This document shows, one piece after another, positions 8,045 to 16,847 of a DNA stretch of 64,000 nucleotides (positions are counted from its first letter, which is position 1; each line of letters opens with the position of its first letter). This DNA comes from Pseudomonas sp. PDM16 (GTDB lineage Bacteria > Pseudomonadota > Gammaproteobacteria > Pseudomonadales > Pseudomonadaceae). Below the pieces are notes generated by a model, which saw only the letters and a list, made by a program, of their open reading frames with translations, was not told where the DNA came from and made no database searches. The stretch covers positions 434,001 to 498,000 of the forward strand of contig NZ_JACVAM010000002.1 of NCBI RefSeq assembly GCF_014851865.1. Direction: 5' to 3'. The position numbers were made by a program, and so were the translations under genes.

Positions 8045-8200
8045 GGCTCAATGCTCCTCACGGGTATTGGAGCCTGCAGTCTTGGACGGATTTCGCCGGT
8101 GAGCCACGTGCATCCAGCGGCGTGATGGCGCGGCATCAGCCTTGACTTGACCCAGTGCCTTCCCTAGCGTGCCGTTTTCGTTTTACAGCAGGAAAGCCGC

Positions 8201-8899
8201 ATGAGCGCCGACGACCGCATCAAACTCGAACCGGGCTGGAAGGAAGTCCTGCGTGAGGAGTTCGACAAGCCCTACATGCTGGCCCTGGGGGATTTCCTGC
8301 GTGCCGAGAAGGCTGCAGGCAAAGTGATCTACCCGCCGGGACCGATGATCTTCAACGCGCTCAATTCCACGCCGCTGGACCAGGTCAAGGTGGTGATCAT
8401 CGGCCAGGACCCGTACCACGGCCCCGGCCAGGCTCACGGCCTGTGCTTCTCGGTGCAGCCGGGTGTGCCGGCGCCGCCCTCGCTGCAGAACATCTTCAAG
8501 GAGTTGAAGCGCGACCTGAACATCGACATCCCTGATCACGGCTACCTGCAGAGCTGGGCGGAGCAGGGCGTGTTGCTGCTCAACACCTCGCTGACCGTGC
8601 AGCAGGCCAGCGCTGGCTCGCATGCCGACAAGGGCTGGCAGCCATTCACCGACAGGGTGATCGAGGCGGTCAATGCGCGACCGGGTAACTTAGTGTTCCT
8701 GCTTTGGGGGGCACACGCGCAGAGCAAGCAGAAGCTGATCGATACCACCCGCCACCTGGTGCTGAAGTCTGCACACCCGTCGCCGCTGTCGGCCTATCGC
8801 GGCTTCCTCGGCAACGGCCATTTCAGTCGGGCCAACAAGTATCTGGAGCAGTGCGGACTCACTCCGATCGACTGGCAACTGCCTCCGCTGCAGGGCTAG
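8201..8899 (+). CDS. ung: Uracil-DNA glycosylase, family 1
   Basis: A 232-residue protein that removes uracil from DNA at the start of base-excision repair. Family-1 motifs are complete: GQDPYHG with catalytic Asp70, the uracil-stacking LCFSV (81-85), LLLNTSLTV, and [10 protein letters not shown] with His192 in the minor-groove loop. Length and start are normal for Ung, although no strong ribosome site precedes the ATG (CAGGAAAGCCGC). The last 41 bp overlap the end of the convergent lipoprotein gene. Confidence 0.98.
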   Translation: MSADDRIKLEPGWKEVLREEFDKPYMLALGDFLRAEKAAGKVIYPPGPMIFNALNSTPLDQVKVVIIGQDPYHGPGQAHGLCFSVQPGVPAPPSLQNIFKELKRDLNIDIPDHGYLQSWAEQGVLLLNTSLTVQQASAGSHADKGWQPFTDRVIEAVNARPGNLVFLLWGAHAQSKQKLIDTTRHLVLKSAHPSPLSAYRGFLGNGHFSRANKYLEQCGLTPIDWQLPPLQG

Positions 8900-9752
8900 T
8901 GCAGGTCAGCTTGGCGATATCCTCGCGCAGTGCGTCAAGACGTTCGCTGAGTTGTTGGCGCTGGGCAGGGCTGGAGGTGGCGATGAGCTGGTCGAGAAGC
9001 TCCGCCAGGCTGCGTTCGCCGTCCGTGAATGAACGTCGATAGTCCTCGCTCCAGTAGTCCTGTCGTTCACGCAGCAGTGCCTCGATGCGCTGGGGAAAGT
9101 CAGCGCTGCGCCGCGCATCCAGCTCCTGAAGGAGTGCCGCCTGCCAGCGTTCGCGGCTGTCCAGCCACAGACGGTTCTGCTCGCCGCGCTGTTCAGCCCA
9201 ACTGCGCACTAGGGCCTTCTGCTGTGCGTCCAGTATGCCGAACCAGGGTTCCAGGCGTTCCTCGGTGGTTTCGCTGCGCTTGCTGATCTGTTCGGCAAGA
9301 GGCGGCTCGACGAACTCCCGCCGCAGCTTCTCGTTCTCCTTGGCCATCGACTGACGCAGCTGCTGGACCTGCAGCGGGCTGAGCTGTTGCAGCAGGCCGG
9401 CGGCGGTCGGACTGATCTCAGCGGAGACCTCGCCGAGCGCGTCGCGCAGGTCGAGGAAACGTGCCTTGAGGTGTGGCGCGTCCAGCTGGCCGGCTGCCAG
9501 ATTGGCGCGATCCTGGTCCAGCCAGCTGGCCAGCTGCGGCAGCTGAGTGCTGCAGTGCCAGGCCAGGTGCTGGTTCAGGCGCGGTTTGAGCCAGGCCTTC
9601 TGTTCCGAGTTGAGGTCGAGGTAGCTGTCGATGCGCCAGGTCAGCAGCCAGTCGAGGTTGCGGTAGGCGAGGTCGAGGCGGCTGCAGGCGGTCAGCAGGG
9701 TGAGGCCGGCCAGCAGCACGAGCAGGGGGAGGGGGGAGAAGCGTCGTCGCAT
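8859..9752 (-). CDS. DUF6279 family lipoprotein
   Basis: A 297-residue predicted lipoprotein. The signal ends in a lipobox, LLTAC, with lipidated Cys at about 23, followed by [21 protein letters not shown], the conserved opening of the DUF6279 family. The remainder is long, charged and helical ([15 protein letters not shown] onward). Function is unknown; the envelope location follows from the lipobox. The start at 9752 is set by the signal peptide, with GGCGAGG upstream. Its 3' end overlaps ung tail-to-tail. Confidence 0.85.
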   Translation of the reverse strand: MRRRFSPLPLLVLLAGLTLLTACSRLDLAYRNLDWLLTWRIDSYLDLNSEQKAWLKPRLNQHLAWHCSTQLPQLASWLDQDRANLAAGQLDAPHLKARFLDLRDALGEVSAEISPTAAGLLQQLSPLQVQQLRQSMAKENEKLRREFVEPPLAEQISKRSETTEERLEPWFGILDAQQKALVRSWAEQRGEQNRLWLDSRERWQAALLQELDARRSADFPQRIEALLRERQDYWSEDYRRSFTDGERSLAELLDQLIATSSPAQRQQLSERLDALREDIAKLTCTSPAAEAVASRSE

Positions 9753-9840
9753 GGCATGCCTCGCCGTCTTTACCTGGGCCGAGCATAGTGCGTATGGATG
9801 GCCGTGGTGTGACGACGACACATCCGCTAAAACTTGTCCC

Positions 9841-10920
9841 TCAGTCCAGGCGCTTGTGGATGCGCGACACGGCCAGGCCCAGCAGCGCCGCACAGAACAC
9901 AATTAGGATCAGCATCTCCGACCACAGTTCAAGCAATCCCGCCTCGCGCAGCATGATGCCGCGTGACAGACGCAGGTAGTGCGTCAGCGGCATCAGCTCG
10001 GCGATCCATTGGGCCACCTTGGGCATACCGGCGAAGGGGAACATGAACCCGGACAACAGGATCTGCGGCAGGAAGGTGAAGAAGGCCATCTGCATGGCCT
10101 GGAACTGCGTGGTGGCCAATGTCGACAGCCATACCCCGAGCGCCAGGCTGGCGATGATGAACAACAACGAGGCACCGTAGAGTTCGAGGATCGAACCGCG
10201 CACCGGCACTTCGAACAGCCAGTGGCCGACTACCAGAATCACCGTGACCTGGATCAGGCCGATGCCGATGAAGGGCAGCACCTTGCCGATGGTCAGCTCC
10301 CAGGGCGACACCGGGGTGGCGATCAGCAGCTCAAGGTTGCCGTGTTCGCGCTCGCGAACCAGCGCCACGGCAGTGAACAGCACCATGGTCATCGTCAGTA
10401 TCACTCCCAGCAGGCCGGGCACCGTGTTCAGTGGCGCCAGCCGCTCCGGGTTGTAGAAGTTCACCACCTCCACGCCCTGGGCAGATCCCCAGCCGGGTAG
10501 CGGATAGGCCGCCAACTGACGCGCCGAGGCCTGCACGCTTTGGTCGGAGCCATCGACCACCAGTTGCAGCGGCGGACGGTCCCGGCGCTGCAGGCGTGCC
10601 TCGAAGTCGGCAGGTACCACCAGCGCGGCGCTGATACGCCCCTCACGCAGCAGGCGATCGATCTCCTGCGGGTTGTTCAGCCGGTACTTCACCTCGATCA
10701 CCTGGCTGGAGGTGATCTCTGCCACTGCCTCGCGCGACTGCGCGGTGTTGGCCTGGTCCAGCACCGCGGCCTCGATGCCGCGCACGTCCATGTTGATGGC
10801 GTAGCCGAATAGCACCAGTTCCAGCAGCGGCACGCCGGCGATCATGACGAAGGTCAGTTTGTCGCGACGCAGCTGGCGCAGCTCCTTGAGGACAATGGCA
10901 CCCATGCGGCGCAGGTTCAT
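9841..10920 (-). CDS. ABC-2 type transporter permease
   Basis: A 359-residue permease of the YhhJ/YbhR type. One N-terminal membrane helix (about 24-42) is followed by a large periplasmic domain (about 45-190) and five C-terminal helices (about 195-355), including the ABC-2 signature region around REREHGNLELLIATPVSPWE. It forms the export channel for the ATPase encoded just upstream. Its ATG overlaps the ATPase stop codon by 4 bp (10917-10920), so translation is coupled. It is the last gene of the TetR-HlyD-ATPase-permease operon. The substrate is probably a toxic organic compound, by family. Confidence 0.92.
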   Translation of the reverse strand: MNLRRMGAIVLKELRQLRRDKLTFVMIAGVPLLELVLFGYAINMDVRGIEAAVLDQANTAQSREAVAEITSSQVIEVKYRLNNPQEIDRLLREGRISAALVVPADFEARLQRRDRPPLQLVVDGSDQSVQASARQLAAYPLPGWGSAQGVEVVNFYNPERLAPLNTVPGLLGVILTMTMVLFTAVALVREREHGNLELLIATPVSPWELTIGKVLPFIGIGLIQVTVILVVGHWLFEVPVRGSILELYGASLLFIIASLALGVWLSTLATTQFQAMQMAFFTFLPQILLSGFMFPFAGMPKVAQWIAELMPLTHYLRLSRGIMLREAGLLELWSEMLILIVFCAALLGLAVSRIHKRLD

Positions 10921-11855
10921 GACGTGGCCTCCAGCGGCTTGCGGGTGACGGCGACGAATACGTCTTCCAGGTTGGCCTCGCCGTCGCGCAATTGGGCGTC
11001 GATACCGGCGCGCTGCAGGGTGGCGGCTATATCGTCGCGGGCGCCATTGCCCTCGCAGAGCACACGCAGGGTGGCGCCGATCTGCGCCATGGCCAGCACC
11101 TCGTGGTGATTTTGCAGGGCGCGCTGGGCTTCGCGAGGTTGGGCGCATTCGATCAATAGCGGGTGGCCGGGCAGGGCATCCATCAGTTCGCGCGGGCTGC
11201 CGTCGGCCACCAGGCGGCCGGCGTCGAGAATCCCCAGGCGGGTACAGCGCTCGGCCTCGTCCATGTAGTGGGTGGACACGAGCAAGGTGGTGCCGGCTTC
11301 GGCCAGCTCGAACAACGAATCCCAGAATTCGCGGCGCGACTGCGGGTCGACGGCGCTGGTCGGTTCATCGAGCAGCAGCAGGTCGGGTTTGTGCAGCACG
11401 GCGCCGGCCAGGGCTAGGCGCTGCTTCTGGCCACCGCTCATGGTGCCGGCCATCTGCTTGCGGCGGTCGGCCAGCCAGTAGCGTTCCAGCAGCTCGTCGA
11501 TGCGCTCGCGGGTTTCGCGGCGGCCGATGCCCTGCACGGCGGCGAGGAATTCCAGGTTTTCCTGCACCGTCAGGTCCTCGTAGAGCGAGAACTTCTGGGT
11601 CATGTAGCCGATGCGCTTCTTCAGCTCCTCGGCGTCGCGGGGGATCTGGCAGCCAAGCACTTCCACTTGGCCCTCGCTGGGTTGCAACAGGCCGCAGAGC
11701 ATACGGATGGTGGTGGATTTGCCGCAGCCGTTGGGGCCGAGGAAGCCGAATACCTCGGCGCAGGGTATCGAGAGATCAAGATGATCGACCGCGGTGAGCT
11801 TGCCGAAGCGCTTGGTCAGGCCGCGCGCGCGGATCACCAGGTCATCGGCGTTCAT
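10917..11855 (-). CDS. ABC transporter ATP-binding protein (multidrug/ABC-2 type)
   Basis: A 312-residue ATPase. It has Walker A GPNGCGKS (40-47), a Q-loop in GYMTQKFSLYEDLTV, the signature MSGGQKQR and Walker B LLLLDEPTS, followed by the C-terminal domain of drug-export ABC proteins ending ANLEDVFVAVT. Only one nucleotide-binding domain is present, whereas E. coli YbhF has two, so the ATPase should dimerise. It overlaps the HlyD gene by 14 bp and the permease gene by 4 bp. It powers export through the permease. Confidence 0.94.
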   Translation of the reverse strand: MNADDLVIRARGLTKRFGKLTAVDHLDLSIPCAEVFGFLGPNGCGKSTTIRMLCGLLQPSEGQVEVLGCQIPRDAEELKKRIGYMTQKFSLYEDLTVQENLEFLAAVQGIGRRETRERIDELLERYWLADRRKQMAGTMSGGQKQRLALAGAVLHKPDLLLLDEPTSAVDPQSRREFWDSLFELAEAGTTLLVSTHYMDEAERCTRLGILDAGRLVADGSPRELMDALPGHPLLIECAQPREAQRALQNHHEVLAMAQIGATLRVLCEGNGARDDIAATLQRAGIDAQLRDGEANLEDVFVAVTRKPLEATS

Positions 11856-12816
11856 GGTCGATGCGCTCCGCGTGCAGCGGCAGGCCGGCTGGCAGCTGGC
11901 GTGCGGCTTCACCTTCGAGGACCAGCTCCGCGCGGTACATCAGGCGGCTGGCATCGTCGCCGGTGAGGGCGTAGTAGGGGGTGAAGCTGGCCTCGCTGCG
12001 GATACTGCGCACCTTGGCGGTGAAGGGGGCTTCGATGCCTTCTACATGGATGTGCATGGCATCGCCTACCTGCACCTGGGAGCGGATACTGGCAGGGATG
12101 AACACCCGTGCATAAGGCGCCTCGCCAACCAGCAGGCTGACCAGTTCTGCGCCGGCCGGCGGTTGGTCGCCGACTCTGAACGGCAGCGAGTCGACCAGGC
12201 CCGCGCGGGGCGCCCGCAGGCTCAGGTGTTCCCGGCCAACCTCAAGCTGGGCCAGATTGCCACGGGCGGCATCCAGGGCGGCGCCGGCCTGCTCCAACTG
12301 CTCAGGGCGGGTACCGTTGGTCAGCTCGCGCAGTTGTGCCTCGGCACTCCGGGTGGCGGCGCTGGCCTGGTCGCGAGCGGCGCGGGCGCGGTCGAGTTCG
12401 GCCACGGCGACCATCTTGCGTCGGTGCAGCTCGGCGATACGGGTGAAGTTGCGTTCGCTGTCGACCTGCTCGGCCCGATTGCGCGCCAGGGTGGCGCGGG
12501 CGGAGTCGATGGTCTCGCTGCGCGCGCCGTTGCTCAGCTCGGCCAGTCGCGCGGCAGCCTGGTCCACTTCTCCGCGGGCCTGGGCGATGCGAGCGTCCTG
12601 ACGACGTGGGTCGAGTTCCAGCAGCAGTTGGCCGGCCTCGACCCGGTCACCCTCCGCCACTTTCCAGGAGAGGATGGTTTCCGAGGCCTCGGCGGGCAGG
12701 CCTATACGGTCCCATTCCAGGGTGCCCAGCAGTTCTTCGCGGCCGGCATCGCAGCCGGACAGGGTGACGATGAGCAGGCCGGCCAGTAGCTGACAAGGTC
12801 GCAGCAAATGGTCCAT
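11842..12816 (-). CDS. HlyD-family periplasmic adaptor, lipoprotein
   Basis: A 324-residue membrane-fusion protein of the YbhG/YhiI type. The N-terminus has a lipobox, TLSGC with Cys22, then a biotinyl-lipoyl half (ETILSWKVAEGDRVEAGQLLLELD), a long coiled-coil hairpin (about 75-190, rich in Ala, Arg and Glu), the second lipoyl half (LRAPRAGLVDSLPFRVGD) and a beta-barrel. It links the inner-membrane ABC pump to an outer-membrane channel that is not encoded nearby. It lies between the TetR gene (1-bp gap) and the ATPase gene (14-bp overlap). Confidence 0.92.
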   Translation of the reverse strand: MDHLLRPCQLLAGLLIVTLSGCDAGREELLGTLEWDRIGLPAEASETILSWKVAEGDRVEAGQLLLELDPRRQDARIAQARGEVDQAAARLAELSNGARSETIDSARATLARNRAEQVDSERNFTRIAELHRRKMVAVAELDRARAARDQASAATRSAEAQLRELTNGTRPEQLEQAGAALDAARGNLAQLEVGREHLSLRAPRAGLVDSLPFRVGDQPPAGAELVSLLVGEAPYARVFIPASIRSQVQVGDAMHIHVEGIEAPFTAKVRSIRSEASFTPYYALTGDDASRLMYRAELVLEGEAARQLPAGLPLHAERIDHERR

Positions 12817-12817
12817 C

Positions 12818-13462
12818 TCAGGGCTCCATGCCGCCCTTGAGCAGGGCGAGCGTGTGGGCGATCAGCGCGTCGTCGCCGATCTGCGGGTTGGCGAACACGC
12901 CACGCCAGATCGGTGCGGCAGCGTAGGGGAGGAGGGTGAGGCCGATCAGCGAGACCACCAGCAGGCGTGGGTCCAGCTCGGGGTTGAGTGCACCGCGTGC
13001 CTGGGCAGCGGCAAATTTCTGCGCCAACAGCAGCGGCACCAGTGGAGCGACGCGGTCCATCAGGCGCTCGCGCAGTACGCCGCCCTCGCAGAGGATCTCG
13101 CGTACCCACAGCTGGGATATCCATGGGTGCGCGGCGACGTTGCGGCTCATGTCGCGCAGGAAGGCTTCGACCAGAGCGAACGGATCGTCGCCGGCCTGCT
13201 GCAGGCCCTGAGCGGCGGTCATTACCAATGGTAGGAAGCGCTCCTCGACCATGGCGTCGACCAGCCTTTCCTTGTTGCCGAAGTAGTAGTTGAGCAGGGC
13301 CGGTGTCACCCCGGCGCGCTCGGCGATGGCGCGCAGGCTGGTGGCCTGGATGCCCTGGTGGGAGAACAGGTCGGTGGCGACGTTCAGTAGCAGCTCGCGC
13401 TGCACCGTGGCATCGGCGGCGGGGCGCCCGGGGGCACGTGGGGTTCTGGTCTGTTTGCTCAT
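12818..13462 (-). CDS. TetR-family repressor of the ABC efflux operon
   Basis: A 214-residue TetR regulator. The N-terminal helix-turn-helix (about 22-68) contains SLRAIAERAGVTPALLNYYFGNKERL. The C-terminal ligand domain resembles the CecR/DUF1956 group, which in E. coli controls the ybh ABC exporter, and the gene order here (regulator, HlyD, ATPase, permease) matches that arrangement in reduced form. It is the first gene of its own operon, so autoregulation is likely through the palindromes just upstream. The ligand is unknown. Confidence 0.9.
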   Translation of the reverse strand: MSKQTRTPRAPGRPAADATVQRELLLNVATDLFSHQGIQATSLRAIAERAGVTPALLNYYFGNKERLVDAMVEERFLPLVMTAAQGLQQAGDDPFALVEAFLRDMSRNVAAHPWISQLWVREILCEGGVLRERLMDRVAPLVPLLLAQKFAAAQARGALNPELDPRLLVVSLIGLTLLPYAAAPIWRGVFANPQIGDDALIAHTLALLKGGMEP

Positions 13463-13470
13463 GAGTTCAA

Positions 13471-13492
13471 TAATTAAATATGCGGTTAATTA
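13471..13492. promoter_or_regulatory. AT-rich inverted repeat upstream of the TetR gene
   Basis: TAATTAA (13471-13477) and TTAATTA (13486-13492) are inverted arms separated by 8 bp, ending 9 bp before the TetR start codon on the opposite strand. It could be a TetR operator or simply an AT-rich promoter region. Confidence 0.45.
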
Positions 13493-13533
13493 ATTGCAAC
13501 AGCCGTTCATCTATCTAGTGATGGTGGACGAAT

Positions 13534-13553
13534 ATTATTAGCTGGCTAATAAT
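13534..13553. promoter_or_regulatory. Perfect 9-2-9 palindrome between the divergent efflux operons
   Basis: ATTATTAGC (13534-13542), TG, GCTAATAAT (13545-13553) is a perfect inverted repeat in the 147-bp region between the TetR operon and the FUSC operon. Size and symmetry suit a TetR-family operator that could control both directions. Binding is inferred. Confidence 0.6.
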
Positions 13554-13609
13554 TAGATTTGGTTGCTTGGTCGGTTTTGCCCCGGCCATCTACCTTCATC
13601 TAAGAATCC

Positions 13610-15613
13610 TTGCTGGTAGCCCTTGTGCGCGATTCCCTTTCGGCCCTGCTCGTTCCCGATCTTGCCGCCCTGCAGTTCGCCTGCAAGACGCTACTGAGCG
13701 GTGGCCTGGCATTGTGGTGCGCCTTCCGCTTCGATCTCGATCAGCCCCAGTGGGCGCTGATGACTGCCTTCATCGTTGCCCAGCCGCTGGCCGGCATGGT
13801 GGTGCAGAAGGGCCTGGCGCGGCTGCTAGGTACCCTGATCGGTACCGCGCTGTCGGTGGTCTTCATGGGATTGTTCGCCCAGGCGCCCTGGCTGTTCCTG
13901 CTGGTGATGGCGCTGTGGCTGGGTCTGTGCACGGCGGCATCGACCCTGCTGCGCAGTGCCTGGGCCTATTCGTTCGTGTTGGCCGGCTACACGGTGGCGA
14001 TCATCTGCCTGCCGGTTATCGGCAAGCCGCTTCTGGTGTTCGACGAGGCGGTAGCACGCTGCACCGAGATCTGCCTGGGCATTCTCTGCTCGATGGCGGT
14101 CAGCGCGGTGATCTGGCCGCAGCGGGTGGAACGAGCGGTGGTGCAGCAGGCACGCGCGGCGTGGCAAAGCGGAGCGCAAGCGGCGTCCGCGGCGCTGCAG
14201 GGGCGTGATGCGGCGCGCCAGGGATTGCTAGAAACTCTGGCCCGCATCGTCGCCGTAGACGCTCAGCGCGAACACGCGTGGTTCGAGGGCAGTCTGGGAC
14301 GCCAGCGGGCCCGGGGTCTGCGGGCGCTGACACGGGAGTTGCTCGGCTTGCTGCGCCTGGCCCGAGGCGTGGCTCGTCAGTGGCAGCAGTTGGACGAAGC
14401 AGATGTGCATGCACTGACGCCGCCGCTGAGCGAGATTCAGGCACTGCTCGCCGAGCCGGATGCGGCACGGCAGGAAGCGCTCTATCGGCGGCTATTGGAA
14501 CAGTCCCACGACCCGGCCCAGCCTTTGGCGCGGCAATATTGCATCGGTCGCATGGCCGTGCTGGTGCGTCAGCTGTCGCGGGCCCAGGCGACACTCGATG
14601 CGGTGGTCCGTGGCGAGGCGCCGCAAGGTGCGCCGCCGCCTCTTTCCTGGCACCGCGATGTGCAGACTGCCACTGTCTACGGCCTGCGCAGTTGTCTGAC
14701 CTTGCTGGTGCTGTCGGCCTTCTGGCTGGCCACCGGCTGGCCGGCCGCCAGCGGCGCGCTGCTGCTGGCGGCGGTGGTGTGCAGCCTGTTCGCCAGTCGC
14801 GAGAATGCCGACCTGATCGGCATGGCCTTCCTGCGCGGCATCTTTTATGCGCTGCCGGTGGCCTTCGTGGTTGGTCAGGTGCTGTTGCCGCAATGGAACG
14901 GCTTTCCGCTGCTCTGCCTGGCTCTCGGCGTGCCGCTGTTTTTCGGCCTGCTGGCCATGTCGCGGCCCGCGCTGGCTGGTGCTGCCACCTCGTTCTGTCT
15001 GCATTTCATCGTGCTCTGCGCACCGCGGAATGACATGGTCTACAACGTCGCGTTCTTTCTCAACGAAGCGTTGGCCATGTTGATCGGCGTCGGTTGCGCG
15101 GTGCTGGCGTTGCGCCTGATCGTGCTGCGCAACCCGGTGTGGCACGGTCGCCGTCTGCTCAAGGCAACCCTGGATGACTTGGCGCGACTCTGCTCGCGCA
15201 GCCTGGAGGGCGCGGAGAACTGGTTCGGTGGGCGTATGGCCGATCGTCTGCTGCAGCTGGCGCGCTTCTATCCGCAGCTGCCGGAAGGCGGCCGCAGTCG
15301 CTGGGACGACGGTATCGACAGTCTCGATCTGGGTGATGAGCTGTTGCACCTGCGTGCCTGCCTGGCGGCTGCTCCGGCGGCTCCGCGCCAGGCAGAGCGG
15401 CGTTTCTTCGGTGAAGTTCAGGCGCTGTTGGGGCGAGGGCCTGCACGGGCGCGTGGCGATGACCTGGACGCGCCGGCTCAGGCTCTGATGCGGGCCCTGC
15501 ACGATCAACCGCCTGCCATCGAGCTGCGCCTGGCTGAGGCCGCGCTGCTGCAACTGACCCATAGCTGGCGCCAGTGGTGCGCCCGGCAAGGAGGGATTCA
15601 TGGAACTGCGTGA
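13610..15613 (+). CDS. FUSC-family inner-membrane efflux protein (AaeB-like)
   Basis: A 667-residue FUSC/AaeB-type transporter with two similar halves, each a cluster of membrane helices (about 20-170 and 355-510) followed by a cytoplasmic region. The family exports aromatic carboxylic acids such as fusaric or p-hydroxybenzoic acid. The first open codon is TTG at 13610 with little ribosome-site support; GTG at 13625 is an alternative. It heads a three-gene operon with DUF1656 and HlyD genes, the usual partners, and is divergent from the TetR operon. Confidence 0.88.
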   Translation: MLVALVRDSLSALLVPDLAALQFACKTLLSGGLALWCAFRFDLDQPQWALMTAFIVAQPLAGMVVQKGLARLLGTLIGTALSVVFMGLFAQAPWLFLLVMALWLGLCTAASTLLRSAWAYSFVLAGYTVAIICLPVIGKPLLVFDEAVARCTEICLGILCSMAVSAVIWPQRVERAVVQQARAAWQSGAQAASAALQGRDAARQGLLETLARIVAVDAQREHAWFEGSLGRQRARGLRALTRELLGLLRLARGVARQWQQLDEADVHALTPPLSEIQALLAEPDAARQEALYRRLLEQSHDPAQPLARQYCIGRMAVLVRQLSRAQATLDAVVRGEAPQGAPPPLSWHRDVQTATVYGLRSCLTLLVLSAFWLATGWPAASGALLLAAVVCSLFASRENADLIGMAFLRGIFYALPVAFVVGQVLLPQWNGFPLLCLALGVPLFFGLLAMSRPALAGAATSFCLHFIVLCAPRNDMVYNVAFFLNEALAMLIGVGCAVLALRLIVLRNPVWHGRRLLKATLDDLARLCSRSLEGAENWFGGRMADRLLQLARFYPQLPEGGRSRWDDGIDSLDLGDELLHLRACLAAAPAAPRQAERRFFGEVQALLGRGPARARGDDLDAPAQALMRALHDQPPAIELRLAEAALLQLTHSWRQWCARQGGIHGTA

Positions 15614-15806
15614 GTGGGCACTGGGCGGCGTGCTGCTCAGCCCCATGCTGTTATATGCGCTATTGGCGCTGCTGCTGACTGGCGTATTGCGCCTGGCTCT
15701 GCAGCGCGCCGGGATGTCGCGCTGGATCTGGCACGAGGCGCTGTTCGACTGCGCCCTTTATATCTGCGTGCTGGCGGGGCTGATGGCCCTGCTGGCTGCC
15801 TGGTGA
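15600..15806 (+). CDS. DUF1656 family small membrane protein (AaeX-like)
   Basis: A 68-residue protein with two membrane helices (about 10-32 and 46-66). DUF1656 proteins accompany FUSC/HlyD aromatic-acid efflux systems. It has an excellent AAGGAGG site and overlaps the FUSC gene by 14 bp, so translation is coupled. It probably assists assembly of the pump in the inner membrane; the exact role is unknown. Confidence 0.9.
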   Translation: MELREWALGGVLLSPMLLYALLALLLTGVLRLALQRAGMSRWIWHEALFDCALYICVLAGLMALLAAW

Positions 15807-15817
15807 GGAGTTTGAGG

Positions 15818-16675
15818 ATGCGCGCATTGCCCCGCGTGTTAGTCACCCTGGTACTGGTCGCCGCGGCGCTGCTGGCTGGCTGGTGGCTCTGGCACTTCTA
15901 CATGATTTCGCCCTGGACCCGCGATGCCCGGGTACGCGCCGATGTGGTCACCATCGCGCCCGATGTATCCGGTTGGGTGGTGGAGCTGAAGGTGCACGAC
16001 AATCAGGTGGTCAAGGCCGGTGATCTGTTGATGAGCATCGATCGCGAGCGCTATCAGGCGGCGCTGGACAAGGCGCGAGCCATGGCCGAGACCCGCCGCC
16101 AGCAGCTCAACCTGCGCCAGCACGAGGCCTCGCGTCGTGCCCACCTGGGACCGCAGGCGATCAGCGCCGAGCTGCGCGAGAATGCGCAGATAAATGCCGC
16201 CATCGCCCGTGCGGAGTTCCAGGAGGCGGAGGCAGAGGTCAAGCTGGCCGAGCTGAATCTCAAACGCAGCGAGGTGCGCGCGCCACGCTCCGGCCAGGTC
16301 ACCAATCTGCATCTGGCCCAGGGCAACTACGTGCAGACCGGCCAGGCGGTGATGGCCGTGGTGGCGGACGATTCCTTCTATGTGCAGGCCTACTTCGAGG
16401 AGACCAAGCTGCCGGGCATTCGTGTCGGTGCGTCGGCCGAAGTGATCCTGATGAGTGGTGGCGAGCCGCTGCAAGGCAAGGTGCAGAGCATCAGCCGCGG
16501 CATCACCGATCGTAATGCCGCGCCGGACGCGCAGCTGTTGGCCAACGTCGAACCGACCTTCAACTGGGTGCGCCTGGCCCAGCGTATCCCGGTGCGCATC
16601 GAGCTGGAGGAGGTGCCGAAGGAGTTGCCGCTAAGTGCAGGGATGACGGCGAGTGTGAGGGTAGCAAGGGAGTAG
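15818..16675 (+). CDS. HlyD-family adaptor of the FUSC efflux system (AaeA-like)
   Basis: A 285-residue membrane-fusion protein. It has one N-terminal membrane helix (about 7-28), the family opening SPWTRDARVRADVVTIAPDV, lipoyl halves around 45-75 and 160-190, a coiled-coil hairpin between them, and a beta-barrel with YFEETKLPGI. The start at 15818 is chosen because GAGGAGTTTGAGG lies upstream and the membrane helix then begins properly. It follows the DUF1656 gene by 11 bp and completes an AaeBXA-type module without its own outer-membrane channel. Confidence 0.92.
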   Translation: MRALPRVLVTLVLVAAALLAGWWLWHFYMISPWTRDARVRADVVTIAPDVSGWVVELKVHDNQVVKAGDLLMSIDRERYQAALDKARAMAETRRQQLNLRQHEASRRAHLGPQAISAELRENAQINAAIARAEFQEAEAEVKLAELNLKRSEVRAPRSGQVTNLHLAQGNYVQTGQAVMAVVADDSFYVQAYFEETKLPGIRVGASAEVILMSGGEPLQGKVQSISRGITDRNAAPDAQLLANVEPTFNWVRLAQRIPVRIELEEVPKELPLSAGMTASVRVARE

Positions 16676-16680
16676 TATCA

Positions 16681-16771
16681 CCCTCTCCCTCTGGGAGAGG
16701 GGCCAGGGGTGAGGGAGCTTTAGGCAACTCGCCGCTTTCCCTCACCCCAACCCTCTCCCGGAGGGAGAGGG
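16681..16771. repeat. Pair of inverted REP-like elements (BIME-like)
   Basis: Two copies of a G/C-rich element lie head to head. Unit 1 (16681-16715) has a 9-3-9 hairpin (CCCTCTCCC, TCT, GGGAGAGGG) followed by CCAGGGGTGAGGG. Unit 2 (16739-16771) is the same element inverted, with GGA in its loop. Such paired palindromes are common extragenic repeats in pseudomonads. It sits just past the efflux operon and may also stabilise the transcript 3' end. Confidence 0.85.
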
Positions 16772-16775
16772 AGTG

Positions 16776-16802
16776 AAAAGGCCGCTCAGTGAGCGGCCTT
16801 TT
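16776..16802. terminator. Rho-independent terminator, bidirectional
   Basis: A 13-bp perfect stem (AAAAGGCCGCTCA and its complement) around one base, with A-run and T-run arms so it can work in both directions. It separates the rightward FUSC operon from the leftward phaJ1 gene. Confidence 0.85.
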
Positions 16803-16847
16803 CATGCGTGGAGTTCTAGCCTAGGTGGAGGGCGTGAACTAGATATT

